From assembly GCA_023150095.1 (NCBI GenBank), contig JAKLLO010000024.1, positions 1 through 40,611 on the forward strand: 40,611 bases of DNA, given 5' to 3'. This document shows positions 10,718 to 19,796 of the stretch, in pieces. A program made the position numbers and the translations under genes. The DNA is from Zoogloea sp. GTDB lineage: Bacteria > Pseudomonadota > Gammaproteobacteria > Burkholderiales > Rhodocyclaceae. The notes under the pieces were generated by a model. The model saw nothing but the letters and a program-made list of their open reading frames with translations. It made no database searches and had not been told where the DNA came from. Position 1 is the first letter of the stretch, and each line of letters opens with the position of its first letter.

Positions 10718-10752
10718 CAAAAATGAAAAGGGCCGCGATGGACGCGGCCCTT
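10718..10752 (-). terminator. Rho-independent terminator of the first TRAP binding-protein gene
   Basis: Stem AAGGGCCGCG / CGCGGCCCTT (10728-10737 and 10743-10752), 5-base loop, followed on the minus strand by TTTTCATTTTTGG. It lies 22 bases after the stop codon. The remainder of the 10557-10774 gap shows no gene. Confidence 0.85.
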
Positions 10753-10774
10753 GGATGTCACCGGAACGGCAGAC

Positions 10775-11881
10775 TTACTTCTTGGACGCCTTGGCGGATG
10801 CGCTGCGGGCTGCCTGCATGAAGTTGTCGAAGCGGTTCTCGGCCACCGCGAACCACTGGAGCTGGTCGTCGCGGAATTTCTTCCAGGAATCGTAGATCTT
10901 CTTGAACTTCGGATTCTTGGCAGCGGTTTCCTCGTAGAGCTCGTTGGCGGCCTTGTAGGCGGCGGCCATGACCTCGTTGGGGAAGGGGCGCAGCTGGGTG
11001 CCGGAACCGACGAGCTGCTTCAGTGCGTTGGGGTTCTTGGCATCGTAGCGGGCCTGCATTTCGGCGTGGGCGTAGAGGCAGGCGTCTTCCAGGATGGTCT
11101 GGTATTCCTTCGGCAGCGAGGCCCACTGCTTCTGGTTCACGTACATGGCGATCTGCGGGCCGCCTTCCCAGAAACCCGGGTAGTAGTAGTACTTGGCGAC
11201 CTTGTTGAAGCCGAGCTTCTGGTCATCGTACGGGCCGATCCATTCGGCGGCATCGATGGTGCCTTTTTCGAGGGCCGGGTAGATGTCGCCGCCGGGGATC
11301 TGCTGGGGCACCACGCCGAGCTTGGCGAGCACCTGGCCGGCGAAGCCGCCGCAGCGGAACTTGAGGCCGTTGAGATCCTGGACCGACTTGATCTCCTTGC
11401 GGAACCAGCCGCCCATCTGGGCGCCCGTGTTGCCGCAGGGGATGTTGTAGATGTTGTATTCCTTGAAGAACTCGCGGAACAGCTCAAGGCCGCCGCCGTC
11501 CATCATCCAGGCCGTCTGCTGGCGGCTGTTGAGGCCGAAGGGCACCGCGGTCTCGAAGGCAAACGTGGGGTCCTTGCCGATGAAATAGTAGGAGCAGGTG
11601 TGGCCGCATTCGACGGTGCCGTCCTTGACGGCGTCGAGCACGCCCGGGCCCGGAACGATTTCACCGGCCGCGAACACCTGGATCTGGAATTTGCCGCCGG
11701 TGGCTGCGGCCACGCGCTTGGCGACGACATCGGCGCCGCCGAAGATGGTGTCGAGACTCTTCGGGAAGCTCGAGGCGAGGCGCCACTTGATGGTCGGCAG
11801 CTCGGCCGAGAGAGCGGGGGCTGCGACTGCACCGGCTGCGACACCGACGCTGGCCTTTTTCAGAAATGAACGACGTTCCAC
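10775..11881 (-). CDS. TRAP transporter substrate-binding protein (DctP/TakP type), copy 1
   Basis: Periplasmic extracytoplasmic binding protein of a tripartite ATP-independent transporter, 368 residues. The N-terminus MERRSFLKKASVGVAAGAVA is a twin-arginine signal ending near ALSAELP. The mature part has the DctP fold signatures KWRLASSFPKSLDTIFGGAD, IPCGNTGAQMGGWFRKEI, DIYPALEKGTIDAAEWIGPY and a C-terminal helical tail. It resembles the TakP/YiaO-like group that binds 2-oxo acids. GTG start with AGGAGA upstream. No DctQ or DctM permease gene lies nearby. It is closely related to the next gene (tandem duplicates). Ligand unknown; a monocarboxylate or oxo-acid is a family-level guess. Confidence 0.93.
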   Translation of the reverse strand: MERRSFLKKASVGVAAGAVAAPALSAELPTIKWRLASSFPKSLDTIFGGADVVAKRVAAATGGKFQIQVFAAGEIVPGPGVLDAVKDGTVECGHTCSYYFIGKDPTFAFETAVPFGLNSRQQTAWMMDGGGLELFREFFKEYNIYNIPCGNTGAQMGGWFRKEIKSVQDLNGLKFRCGGFAGQVLAKLGVVPQQIPGGDIYPALEKGTIDAAEWIGPYDDQKLGFNKVAKYYYYPGFWEGGPQIAMYVNQKQWASLPKEYQTILEDACLYAHAEMQARYDAKNPNALKQLVGSGTQLRPFPNEVMAAAYKAANELYEETAAKNPKFKKIYDSWKKFRDDQLQWFAVAENRFDNFMQAARSASAKASKK

Positions 11882-12045
11882 GTTGTCTCCTTTTTTGAAT
11901 CGCTACATGGGTGCTTCGATTATTCATGAGCCCTATCGGGCGAGACAGTAAGGAAAACCCTATGCTGCCCCGCCGCAAAAAATCGGTCTCACGAATGATG
12001 TCCGGCGCTGGAAAAACCCCGCGCCGGATGGTGCCGCAAAGGGTG

Positions 12046-13149
12046 TCACTTCTTGCCCGGAATGGTGCCGTGGCGCGTGGCCTGCATGAAGTTGTCGAAG
12101 CGGTTTTCGGCCACTGCGAACCACTGGAGCTGGTCGTCGCGGAATTTCTTCCAGTGGTCGTAGATCTTCTTGAACTTCGGGTTCTTGGCGGCGGTTTCGT
12201 CGTAGAGCTCGTAGGTGACCTTGTAGGCCGCGGCCATCACGTCGTTCGGGAAGGGGCGCAGCTGGGTGCCGGAGGCGAGCAGTTGCTTGAGCGCGTGCGG
12301 GTTGCGCGCGTCGTAGCGGGCCTGCATCTCGGCGTTGGCGAAGGCACAGGCATCTTCGAGGATGGCCTGGTATTCCTTCGGCAGCTCGGCGAACTTCTTG
12401 GCATTGACGTACAGCGACAGCTGGGCACCGCCCTCCCAGAAGCCCGGGTAGTAGTAGTACTTGGCCACCTTGGCGAAACCGAGCTTGAGGTCGTCGTAGG
12501 GCGCAACCCACTCGGCGGCGTCGATGGTGCCCTTTTCGAGGGACGGGTAGATGTCGGCCGGCGGGATCTGCTGGGGCACCACGCCGAGCTTGGCGAGCAC
12601 CTGGCCGGCAAAGCCGCCGATGCGGAACTTGAGGCCCTTGATGTCTTCGATCGACTTGATCTCCTTGCGGAACCAGCCGCCCATCTGGGTGCCGGTGTTG
12701 CCGCAGGGGATGTTGTAGATGTTGTAGTCCTTGAAGAACTCGCGGAGCAGCTCGAGACCGCCGCCGTTCATCAGCCAGGCGTTCTGCTGGCGGGAGTTGA
12801 GGCCGAAGGGGATGGCGGTGTCGAAGGCCAGCGTGGGGTCCTTGCCGATGTACCAGTACGACGCGGCATGGCCCATCTCGACGGTGCCGTCCTTCACCGC
12901 ATCCAGCACGCCGGGGGTCGGGACGATCTCGCCGGCGGCGAAGAGGGAAATCTGGAACTTGCCGCCAGTGGCCGCGGCGACGTGCTTCGAGACCGTTTCG
13001 GCTGCGCCGAAGATGGCGTCGACCGTCTTCGGGAAGCCCGAGGCGAGGCGCCACTTGATGGCGGGCAGATCCGCGGCGAGGGCCGGCGCGGCGGCAGCGC
13101 CGGCAGCAAGGCCGGCACCCGCCTGTTTAAGGAAAGAACGTCTTTCCAT
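12046..13149 (-). CDS. TRAP transporter substrate-binding protein (DctP/TakP type), copy 2
   Basis: Paralogue of the gene at 10775-11881, 367 residues, same twin-arginine start (MERRSFLKQAGAGLAAGAAA) and the same architecture. Shared strings include GRxSRQQ-type ligand-region blocks, IPCGNTG.QMGGWFRKEIKS, AKYYYYPGFWEGG and FRDDQLQWFAVAENRFDNFM. Differences cluster in the ligand-facing half (for example CGHTCSYYFIGKDPTFAFETAVP in copy 1 corresponds to a MGHAASYWYIGKDPTLAFDTAIP form here), consistent with altered specificity. ATG with GAGGAGA upstream. The two genes are 164 bases apart with a promoter-sized gap, so they may be regulated separately. No permease nearby; they probably use one encoded elsewhere. 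Confidence 0.93.
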   Translation of the reverse strand: MERRSFLKQAGAGLAAGAAAAPALAADLPAIKWRLASGFPKTVDAIFGAAETVSKHVAAATGGKFQISLFAAGEIVPTPGVLDAVKDGTVEMGHAASYWYIGKDPTLAFDTAIPFGLNSRQQNAWLMNGGGLELLREFFKDYNIYNIPCGNTGTQMGGWFRKEIKSIEDIKGLKFRIGGFAGQVLAKLGVVPQQIPPADIYPSLEKGTIDAAEWVAPYDDLKLGFAKVAKYYYYPGFWEGGAQLSLYVNAKKFAELPKEYQAILEDACAFANAEMQARYDARNPHALKQLLASGTQLRPFPNDVMAAAYKVTYELYDETAAKNPKFKKIYDHWKKFRDDQLQWFAVAENRFDNFMQATRHGTIPGKK

Positions 13150-13202
13150 GGTGTTCTCCTCTTTCTTGTTTGGCGATCAGACGAAAGTGTTGCGTGCCGG
13201 CA

Positions 13203-14543
13203 TCAGGCACCAGCGACGGTCATGCGGTCGACGAGGATCGAGCCGCAGTGTTTGGAGCCGCGCACCAGCACGTCGGAGCCGATCTCGCGGATGCCCATCA
13301 GCATGTCCTTGAGGTTGCCGGCGATGGTGATCTCATGCACGGGGTACTGGATCTTGCCGTTCTCGACCCAGAAACCGGCGGCGCCGCGGGAGTAATCCCC
13401 GGTCACGTAATTGACGCCGTGGCCGAGCAGCTCGGTGACCAGCAGGCCGCGGTCCATCTGCTTGACGAGGCCGTCGAGGTCGTACTGGCCGGGCTTGACC
13501 AGCAGGTTGTGGCTGCCACCGGCGTTGCCGGTGGATTGCATGCCCAGCTTGCGGGCCGAGTAGGTGGACAGGAAATAGCCCTGCAGCACGCCGTCGATGA
13601 TGACCTCGCGGTCCTTCGTGGCCACGCCGTCGTCGTCGAAAGGGCTGCTGGCGAAGGCCTTGGCCAGGTGCGGGCGCTCTGAAATCTGGATGTGGCTGGG
13701 GAAGACCTGCTTGCCCAGGCTGTCAAGCAGGAAGCTCGACTTGCGGTACAGCGCGCCGCCGCTCACGGCGTGCACGAAGGCGCCGATCAGCCCGGCGGCC
13801 AGCGGCGCCTCGAACAGCACCGGCACCTCGCAGGTGGGGATCTGGCGGGCGCCCAGGCGGGCCAGGGCACGCCGGGCGGCGAAGGTGCCGATCTCGTCGG
13901 CGTCGGCCAGCTCGGCCGGGTCGCGCTTGCTGGTGTACCAGTCGTCCCGCTGCATGTCGTCGCCTTCGCCGGCGATCACCGAGCACGACAGGTAGTGGCG
14001 CGAGCTGGCGTAGCCGCCCATGAAGCCCAGGCTGTTGGCCGAGATGAAGTGGGATTCCTGCATCGACACGCTGGCGCCGTCGGAGTTACGGATCTCCGGG
14101 CTCACCGCAAAGGCGGCACGCTCGCAGCGGCTGGCGAGCTCGATGGCGTCTTCGGTGGAGATCTTCCAGGGGTGGTAGAGGTCGAAGTCGGGGAAATCCT
14201 TCGCCAGCAGGGCTTCGTCGGGCAGGCCGGACGCGGCGTCGGGCGCGGTGAAGCGGGCGATGGAGACCGCTGCATTCACCGTGGCCTTGAGGGCTTCCTT
14301 GGAGAAGTCGGAGGTGCTGGCGTAGCCGCGCTTCTGGCCGTCGTAGATGGTGACGCCGACGCCCTTGTCGCGGTTGTATTCGATGGTGTCCACCTCGTCG
14401 CGGCGGACGGTGACGGACTGGCCGAACCCTTCCGACACATCCACCTCGCAGGCGGTCGCGCCGCGCTTCCTGGCGAACTTGAGGATGTCTTCGGCAATGG
14501 TCTTGAGGTTGTCCTGACTGAAGCTGAAACGGTTGTCGGCCAT
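13203..14543 (-). CDS. pmbA: Metalloprotease PmbA/TldE
   Basis: Subunit of the TldD/TldE (PmbA) protease, which in enterobacteria matures microcin B17 and degrades the CcdA antitoxin. TldE lacks the zinc motif, which is carried by TldD. 446 residues, typical length; visible family blocks include VTVRRDEVDTIEYNRDKGVGVTIYDG, SLGFMGGYASSRHYLSC, VLFEAPLAAGLIGAFVHAVSGGALYRK, FDDDGVATKDREVIIDGVLQ, HNLLVKPG, LLGHGVNYVTGDYSRGAAGFWVENG. No HExxH is present, as expected for TldE. It is divergent from darP, an arrangement conserved in many proteobacteria. TldD is not in this window. Confidence 0.95.
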   Translation of the reverse strand: MADNRFSFSQDNLKTIAEDILKFARKRGATACEVDVSEGFGQSVTVRRDEVDTIEYNRDKGVGVTIYDGQKRGYASTSDFSKEALKATVNAAVSIARFTAPDAASGLPDEALLAKDFPDFDLYHPWKISTEDAIELASRCERAAFAVSPEIRNSDGASVSMQESHFISANSLGFMGGYASSRHYLSCSVIAGEGDDMQRDDWYTSKRDPAELADADEIGTFAARRALARLGARQIPTCEVPVLFEAPLAAGLIGAFVHAVSGGALYRKSSFLLDSLGKQVFPSHIQISERPHLAKAFASSPFDDDGVATKDREVIIDGVLQGYFLSTYSARKLGMQSTGNAGGSHNLLVKPGQYDLDGLVKQMDRGLLVTELLGHGVNYVTGDYSRGAAGFWVENGKIQYPVHEITIAGNLKDMLMGIREIGSDVLVRGSKHCGSILVDRMTVAGA

Positions 14544-14611
14544 GGCTTTGCGGGTGGGGCTGGGGCTAAAGGCTATAATCTTACCCTTCCCGCGCCTTTT
14601 TCACCCCCCAG
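14544..14611 (+). promoter_or_regulatory. pmbA/darP divergent promoter region
   Basis: A perfect TATAAT at 14574-14579 faces darP, predicting a start near 14586 and a leader of about 26 bases with no ribosome site (only CACCCCCCAG precedes the ATG). No clear -35 is visible. Confidence 0.5.
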
Positions 14612-15166
14612 ATGGCCAAGCACAAATACAACCCAGACGAAGAATTCGACGGCCCCAGCAAGTCGCAGCTCAAGCGTGACAGCGCCGCCCTGCAGGATCT
14701 CGGCCGCGAACTGGCCGAACTCGGCAAGGAGCGCCTCGCCAAGGTGCCCATCGACGAAGACCTGCGCGACGCGGTCAAGGACTACCAGCGCTTCACCGCC
14801 CACGAGGCCAAGCGCCGCCAGCTGCAGTACATCGGCAAGCTGATGCGCAGCGTCGACCCGGAGCCGATCCGCGCCGCGCTGGACGCCTTCAAGGGCGTGT
14901 CGGCGGTCGAGACGGCCAAGATGCACCGCCTCGAAAACCTGCGCACCAAACTGCTTGAAGACGAGAAGACCCTCCACGGCATTGCCGAAGCCCACCCGGG
15001 CGTCGATCTGCAGCAGCTGCGCGTGCTGCGTCGCAACGCGATCAAGGAGAAGGAGCAGAACAAACCGCCGCGGGCTTACCGCGAACTCTTCCGCGTGCTG
15101 CGTGAGCTGGAAGAAGGCGGCGCCGAGGCGACGGATTTCGACGACGAAGCCGGAGACGAGGAATGA
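14612..15166 (+). CDS. darP: DarP (YjgA, DUF615) 50S ribosome assembly factor
   Basis: Small, highly charged helical protein (184 residues) that associates with late 50S ribosome assembly intermediates. Begins MAKHKYNPDEEFDGPSKSQL and contains the family blocks LQDLGRELAELGKERLAKVPIDEDLRDAV, RRQLQYIGKLMRSVDPEPI and LRRNAIKEKEQNKPPRAYRELFRVLRELEE, with an acidic C-terminal tail. Divergent from pmbA and overlapping mogA by four bases (ATGA at 15163-15166), so translation of mogA is coupled to it. Confidence 0.95.
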   Translation: MAKHKYNPDEEFDGPSKSQLKRDSAALQDLGRELAELGKERLAKVPIDEDLRDAVKDYQRFTAHEAKRRQLQYIGKLMRSVDPEPIRAALDAFKGVSAVETAKMHRLENLRTKLLEDEKTLHGIAEAHPGVDLQQLRVLRRNAIKEKEQNKPPRAYRELFRVLRELEEGGAEATDFDDEAGDEE

Positions 15167-15750
15167 GCGACGTGGTGAAGATCGGCCTGGTGTCCATCAG
15201 CGACCGGGCCTCGGGCGGCATCTACGAAGACAAGGGCATCCCGGCCCTGCAGGACTGGCTCGACAAGGCCCTCACCACCCCGTGGGAGCCGGTCACCCGC
15301 CTGATCGCCGACGACCAGCCGACCATCGAGGCGACGCTGATCGAGCTGTGCGACGTGGCTGGCTGCCATCTGGTGCTCACCACCGGCGGCACCGGCCCGG
15401 CGCTGCGCGACGTGACGCCGGAAGCCACCCTGGCGGTGGCCCACAAGGTGATGCCGGGCTTTGGCGAGCAGATGCGTCAGGTGAGCCTGGCGTTCGTGCC
15501 CACCGCGATCCTGTCGCGGCAGGTGGCGGTGATCCGTGGCAGCAGCCTCATCATCAACCTGCCGGGCCAGCCCAAGGCGATCGCCGAAACCCTCGAAGGC
15601 CTGAAGGACGCCGATGGCAACCCGAAGGTGCATGGCATCTTTGCGTCGGTGCCTTACTGCGTCGATCTCATCGGCGGGCCGTACATCGAGACCCGCGACG
15701 AGGTGGTGAAGGCTTTCCGGCCCAAGTCGGCGATTCGCCCGAAGGCCTGA
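15163..15750 (+). CDS. mog: Molybdopterin adenylyltransferase MogA
   Basis: Adenylates molybdopterin to prepare it for molybdate insertion in cofactor biosynthesis. 195 residues, typical length. Motifs: IGLVSISDRASGGIYEDKGIPAL at the N-terminus, LTTGGTGPALRDVTPEAT (the MPT-binding loop), and GSSLIINLPGQPKAIAETL. Coupled to darP by a four-base overlap. The molybdoenzyme MsrP is encoded about 1.4 kb downstream on the other strand, a plausible consumer of the cofactor, although the adjacency may be incidental. Confidence 0.95.
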   Translation: MSDVVKIGLVSISDRASGGIYEDKGIPALQDWLDKALTTPWEPVTRLIADDQPTIEATLIELCDVAGCHLVLTTGGTGPALRDVTPEATLAVAHKVMPGFGEQMRQVSLAFVPTAILSRQVAVIRGSSLIINLPGQPKAIAETLEGLKDADGNPKVHGIFASVPYCVDLIGGPYIETRDEVVKAFRPKSAIRPKA

Positions 15751-15758
15751 CGGCGCTT

Positions 15759-16382
15759 TCAGCCGAGCCCGATCCCGAACCCGGCGCGGAGCGTGGCTGC
15801 GCCGGGGGCCGCGAGCAGCCAACCGACGGCTGCGCAGTTGAGCACCACCGTCGCCCAGAACACCGCGCGGAACGATTCCTTGCGCGTCTTGTGGCGCAAC
15901 ACCTGCTGGGCGACCACCGCACCCGGCCAGCCGCCCACCAGCGCGCACAGGTGGAGCGTGTTTTCCGGCGTGCGCCAGGCATCGGTCAGCGCCGCGCGCT
16001 TGTCCATCCAGTAGAGCAGAAAGGCCAGCAGGCTGGTGCCGGCGTAGAGCCACAGCAGCACGCGGGGCGCGAAGCCCTTGAGCGTCGCGCCGATCAGCAG
16101 GATGCTGAACACCACGGCCACGAGCGGGGCTGCCTTGCTGTCGCCCCGCGGGGCGCCGCCACCTTGCCGGGCCTTGCCGACGAAGTCGATCTCGTCGGCC
16201 CGCGGCCGGCCTTTGCCATCCACGCCCAGTTCGTAGGTCAGCAGCTCGCCTTCTTCAGGCCTGCGCCCGCCCGCGCGGAAGGAATTAGCGTGGACGAAGA
16301 CGCGGCCTCCGCCGCCGTTGGGCGTGATGAAACCGAAGCCCTTGGCGTCGTTCCACTGGGTGAGCCTGCCTTGAAAGCGCAT
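15759..16382 (-). CDS. Cold-shock domain / DUF1294 membrane fusion protein
   Basis: 207 residues. Residues 1-68 form a cold-shock (OB-fold) domain with RNP-like strings GFGFITPNGGGGRVFVHA, followed by a short linker (about 70-85) and four hydrophobic segments of a DUF1294 domain (about 88-200; LLYWMDKRAALTDAWRTPENTLHL, ALVGGWPGAVVAQQVLRHKTRKESFR). This fusion is widespread in proteobacteria but its function is not established; tethering of a nucleic-acid binding module to the inner membrane is the obvious inference. Stop lies 8 bases after the convergent mogA stop. Confidence 0.88.
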   Translation of the reverse strand: MRFQGRLTQWNDAKGFGFITPNGGGGRVFVHANSFRAGGRRPEEGELLTYELGVDGKGRPRADEIDFVGKARQGGGAPRGDSKAAPLVAVVFSILLIGATLKGFAPRVLLWLYAGTSLLAFLLYWMDKRAALTDAWRTPENTLHLCALVGGWPGAVVAQQVLRHKTRKESFRAVFWATVVLNCAAVGWLLAAPGAATLRAGFGIGLG

Positions 16383-16440
16383 GACGGGATTGAGTCTGGC
16401 GAGATCCTTTCGGACGGGATGAGCATTCTATCCCACTGGC

Positions 16441-17118
16441 CTATTTTGCGAAGATCCGGATCACCTTGCCGCTGAGGCGGGGCGGCTGGGGAAGGTAACC
16501 GCCCGAAAGCTGCTTGCGTCGCTCCTGCTCGCGCCACCAGGCGCGGATGCCAAGGAGCGCGGCGGTGATCGTCGCGTAGATCAGCGGCTCGGTGACGTCC
16601 TTCTTCACCAGCCACCAGAAGTGCACGCAGCCCAGCACCGCGATCGGGTAGATCGCCCGGTGCAGCGCCTGCCAGCGTCGACCGCCGAGCCGGCGGATGG
16701 CGGCGTTGGACGACGTTGCGGCCAGCGGCGCCATCAGCACCAGCGCGGCAAAGCCGACGGTGATGAAGGGCCGCTTGAGGATGTCCTTGGCGATCGCGTA
16801 CCAGTCGAAGAACTGGTCCAGCCACAGGTAAGTGAGCAGATGCGCCGCGCCGTAGGCAAAGGCGAACAGCCCAAGCATCCGGCGTAGGCGAACCACCCAA
16901 TGCCAGCCGGTGAGCTTGCGCAGCGGCGTGACGGCCAGGGTGATCAGCAGGAAGCGCAGCGTCCAGTCGCCGGTGCCGCGGGTGATGGCCTCGATGGGGT
17001 TGGCGCCGAGGGCGTCGAGCTCGAAGCCGCGCCACAGCAGGAAGGCCGGCAGCAGGCAGGCTGCGAAGAGGGCCACCTTGATGGCCCCGAGTTGGGTTTT
17101 GCCAGGGTTGATCATCAT
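16441..17118 (-). CDS. msrQ: Heme-binding membrane subunit MsrQ (YedZ)
   Basis: Six-helix cytochrome b-type inner-membrane protein (225 residues) that passes electrons from the respiratory chain or flavin reductase to MsrP. Family strings: NPIEAITRGTGDWTLRFLLITLAVTPLRKL, RRMLGLFAFAYGAAHLLTYLWLDQ with the heme-ligand histidine, RWQALHRAIYPIAVLGCVHFWWLVKKD with two further conserved histidines. It starts six bases after the msrP stop, so the two are co-transcribed. Start may be either of two adjacent ATGs (17118 or 17115). Confidence 0.95.
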   Translation of the reverse strand: MMINPGKTQLGAIKVALFAACLLPAFLLWRGFELDALGANPIEAITRGTGDWTLRFLLITLAVTPLRKLTGWHWVVRLRRMLGLFAFAYGAAHLLTYLWLDQFFDWYAIAKDILKRPFITVGFAALVLMAPLAATSSNAAIRRLGGRRWQALHRAIYPIAVLGCVHFWWLVKKDVTEPLIYATITAALLGIRAWWREQERRKQLSGGYLPQPPRLSGKVIRIFAK

Positions 17119-17124
17119 CGGAAA

Positions 17125-18045
17125 TCAGAAGAAACGACGCAGATCCATGCCGCTGTAAAGGGATGCGACCTGATCGGCGTAGCCATTGAACATGAGCGTC
17201 CTGCGTTTGGTGAACTCGCCGATCCGGCGCTCGGTGGCCTGGCTCCAGCGGGGGTGGTCCACTTCGGGATTCACATTGGCGTAGAAGCCGTATTCCGACG
17301 GGCCGGCCTTCATCCAGGCGGTAAGGGGCTGCTTCTCGACAAGCCGGATCGCGACGATCGACTTGCCGCCCTTGAAGCCATACTTCCAGGGCACGACCAG
17401 ACGCACCGGGGCGCCATTCTGAACCGGCAGCGCCTCGCCGAACAAGCCTACCGCCAGCAGCGTGAGCGGATGCCGGGCTTCGTCGAGGCGCAGGCCTTCG
17501 AGGTAAGGCCAGTCGAGCACGCCGCGGGTCATGGTGGCCTTGTCGTAGTGGCTGACGAACTCCACGTATTTGGCGCTGCCCTGGGGATCGACCTGCTTGA
17601 GCAGCGCGGCGAGGGGAAAGCCCACCCACGGGATCACCATCGACCAGCCTTCGACGCAGCGCATCCGGTAGATGCGCTCTTCCAGCGGGACGAGCTTGAT
17701 GAGCTCGTCGATGCCGAAACTGCGCGGCTTGTTCACCAGCCCCTCGACCCTCAGCGTCCACGGCGCGGGCTTGAGGCGGAAGGTGTTTTCGGCCGGGTCG
17801 GCCTTGTCGGTGCCCAGCTCGTAGAAGTTGTTGTAGGTGGTGACGGCCCGGCGCGAGGTGGGCGGCTCGGTGGTGCTCAGGGGGCTGGCGGCAATCGGGC
17901 CGAGGCTGGCGGCGTGCGATGTGATCGGCAGGGCGGACGCCAGGGCCAACGTGCCGGCCTGGGCCATGAAGCGGCGGCGGGCGTGATACACCGCCGGATC
18001 GGTGATCTCGGACGGCAGGATGTCGTCGGGGCGACGGATCAACAT
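17125..18045 (-). CDS. msrP: Protein-methionine-sulfoxide reductase catalytic subunit MsrP (YedY)
   Basis: Periplasmic molybdenum enzyme that reduces methionine sulfoxide in envelope proteins. 306 residues. A twin-arginine motif ([10 protein letters not shown], residues 22-31) and hydrophobic stretch form the TAT signal, cleaved near THAASL-like sequence around residue 45. Cys130 in [20 protein letters not shown] is the conserved molybdenum ligand. Further blocks [23 protein letters not shown] and DLRRFF are typical. It is first in the msrPQ operon. MogA encoded nearby makes the cofactor precursor. Very confident. Confidence 0.96.
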   Translation of the reverse strand: MLIRRPDDILPSEITDPAVYHARRRFMAQAGTLALASALPITSHAASLGPIAASPLSTTEPPTSRRAVTTYNNFYELGTDKADPAENTFRLKPAPWTLRVEGLVNKPRSFGIDELIKLVPLEERIYRMRCVEGWSMVIPWVGFPLAALLKQVDPQGSAKYVEFVSHYDKATMTRGVLDWPYLEGLRLDEARHPLTLLAVGLFGEALPVQNGAPVRLVVPWKYGFKGGKSIVAIRLVEKQPLTAWMKAGPSEYGFYANVNPEVDHPRWSQATERRIGEFTKRRTLMFNGYADQVASLYSGMDLRRFF

Positions 18046-18383
18046 GATGGGCTCTCGGTGTTGGTGTGCTCGGGTAGACGCGGCCAGGCGCCGGAAATTA
18101 CAGCACCCGACGATTTTATTTTGCCGCGAGGGGCATTTGGCGTCGGCTGTCGGAAATCGGTTCCCGCGTCATTGATCCGCCATTGTGGCAGCCCCCCCCG
18201 GGCGCCTGTTGCGCGGCGCGCCGGTCGGCGGGGTTTGCGCCTAGCAGGTGCGAAGCCGACTCTGCTAAACTCGGCGACTGTTCAAGGTCTGCCGCGCGCT
18301 GCCGTCTACCCGGGCTTCATTTCTGTTCGGGATAGGTCTGGCGAGCCTGCATCCCTCCTGCCAAGCCTGACTCCGGTTCCTCC
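18046..18383. promoter_or_regulatory. Divergent msrP/surE intergenic region
   Basis: This 338-base gap holds no gene that I can support. Rightward, TGC-TAAACT (18263-18271) is an extended -10 for the surE operon; it is overlapped by an inverted repeat TAGCAG/CTGCTA (18242-18247 and 18262-18267). No good -35 is seen. Leftward, an AT-rich patch around 18097-18125 (with TGTAAT read on the minus strand) is the likely place for the msrP promoter. All of this is low-resolution inference. Confidence 0.35.
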
Positions 18384-19127
18384 ATGCGCATTCTGCTCAG
18401 TAACGACGACGGTTATTTTGCCCCTGGCCTGCAGGCCCTTGCCGCAGCCCTTTCCGAGGTTGGCAAGATCGATGTGGTGGCCCCGGAGCGCGACCGCAGC
18501 GGCGCCAGCAATTCCCTGACCCTTGATCGTCCGCTGTCCTTGCGCAAGGCGGCGAGCGGCTTTCATTATGTGAATGGCACGCCGACCGACTGCGTCCATC
18601 TGGCCGTCACCGGCATGCTCGACGAGCTGCCCGACATGGTCGTGTCGGGCATCAACCACGGCGCCAACATGGGCGACGACACCATCTACTCGGGCACCGT
18701 TGCGGCGGCCACCGAAGGCTTCCTGCTGGGTGTGCCGGCCATCGCCATCTCGCTGGTGGCCAAGGGTGCGTCGGACTTCAGCGCGGCGGGGCGCATCGCC
18801 CGCGAACTGGTCGAGCGCTTCCAGAGCGACCCGGTGCGCCAGCCCACGCTCCTCAACGTCAATGTGCCCGATCTGCCCTACGACCAGATCAAGGGCATCC
18901 AGGTGACGCGCCTCGGCAAACGCCACAAGGCCGAGCCGACGATCAAGTCGCTCACCCCGCGCAACGAAACCGTCTACTGGGTGGGCGCCGCCGGCAGCGC
19001 CCAGGATGCGGGCGAAGGCACCGATTTCCACGCGGTAGCCAACGGCTACGTGTCCGTCACTCCGCTTCAGATTGATCTGACCCATTATGGGCAGGTTGCC
19101 AGCATTCGCGACTGGCTGGGCAAATGA
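18384..19127 (+). CDS. surE: 5'-nucleotidase / survival protein SurE
   Basis: Metal-dependent nucleoside-5'-monophosphatase, 247 residues. N-terminal [16 protein letters not shown] carries the metal ligands Asp8 and Asp9; [12 protein letters not shown] and [23 protein letters not shown] are the other active-site blocks. It is first in the conserved surE-pcm-nlpD-rpoS stationary-phase cluster and overlaps pcm by four bases (ATGA). No clear ribosome site precedes the ATG. Confidence 0.97.
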   Translation: MRILLSNDDGYFAPGLQALAAALSEVGKIDVVAPERDRSGASNSLTLDRPLSLRKAASGFHYVNGTPTDCVHLAVTGMLDELPDMVVSGINHGANMGDDTIYSGTVAAATEGFLLGVPAIAISLVAKGASDFSAAGRIARELVERFQSDPVRQPTLLNVNVPDLPYDQIKGIQVTRLGKRHKAEPTIKSLTPRNETVYWVGAAGSAQDAGEGTDFHAVANGYVSVTPLQIDLTHYGQVASIRDWLGK

Positions 19128-19783
19128 CCAGCGAGGTCTTGCGAACGGCCCTCCAGACCGCCCAGCGCGCCCGCGCGCGGATGGTCGAACGCCTGCGCGA
19201 GCAGGGCGTGCGCGACGAGAAGGTGCTGGCGGCGATGATGGCCGTGCCGCGCCATCTGTTCGTCGAGGAAGCCCTCGCCACCCGCGCCTACGAAGACACC
19301 GCGCTGCCCCTCGGCCTGCAGCAGACCATCTCCCAGCCCTTCGTGGTGGCGCGGATGATCGAGCTGCTGCGCGCTGGCCGCGAACTCGGCAAGACGCTCG
19401 AGGTCGGAACCGGCTGCGGCTACCAGGCCGCGGTGCTGTCCCATGTGGCGACCGAGGTGTATTCCGTCGAGCGGCTGCGCCTGCTCCTCGACCGGGCGCG
19501 CAACAATCTGCGCCACCTGCGGCTGCCCAACGTCCGCCTGAAACATGCCGACGGTAGCGTTGGCCTGAAGGAAGCCGCGCCCTTCGACACGATCATCGTT
19601 GCCGCCGCCGCACCCAAGGTGCCGCCGGCCCTCACCGAGCAGCTGGCCGAAGGTGGCCGGCTGATCCTGCCGGTGGGCGCTGCCGACCAGAGCCTGGTGC
19701 TCATCGAGCGCACGTCCCGCGGCCTCCGAGAAACACGCCTGAGTGCAGTGCGCTTCGTGCCGCTGCTGCCCGGCACAGAATGA
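19124..19783 (+). CDS. pcm: Protein-L-isoaspartate O-methyltransferase
   Basis: SAM-dependent repair methyltransferase for isoaspartyl residues in aged proteins, 219 residues. Motifs: [44 protein letters not shown] (substrate region) and SAM loop [15 protein letters not shown]. Translation is coupled to surE by the four-base overlap at 19124-19127, and nlpD follows 13 bases later. Confidence 0.97.
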   Translation: MTSEVLRTALQTAQRARARMVERLREQGVRDEKVLAAMMAVPRHLFVEEALATRAYEDTALPLGLQQTISQPFVVARMIELLRAGRELGKTLEVGTGCGYQAAVLSHVATEVYSVERLRLLLDRARNNLRHLRLPNVRLKHADGSVGLKEAAPFDTIIVAAAAPKVPPALTEQLAEGGRLILPVGAADQSLVLIERTSRGLRETRLSAVRFVPLLPGTE

Positions 19784-19796
19784 CTGACCCCACCGC

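Noticed and set aside
12001..12028. TCCGGCGC/GCGCCGGA inverted repeat after TRAP copy 2
   Set aside because: Stem of 8 with a 12-base loop and no following T run; too weak to call a terminator.
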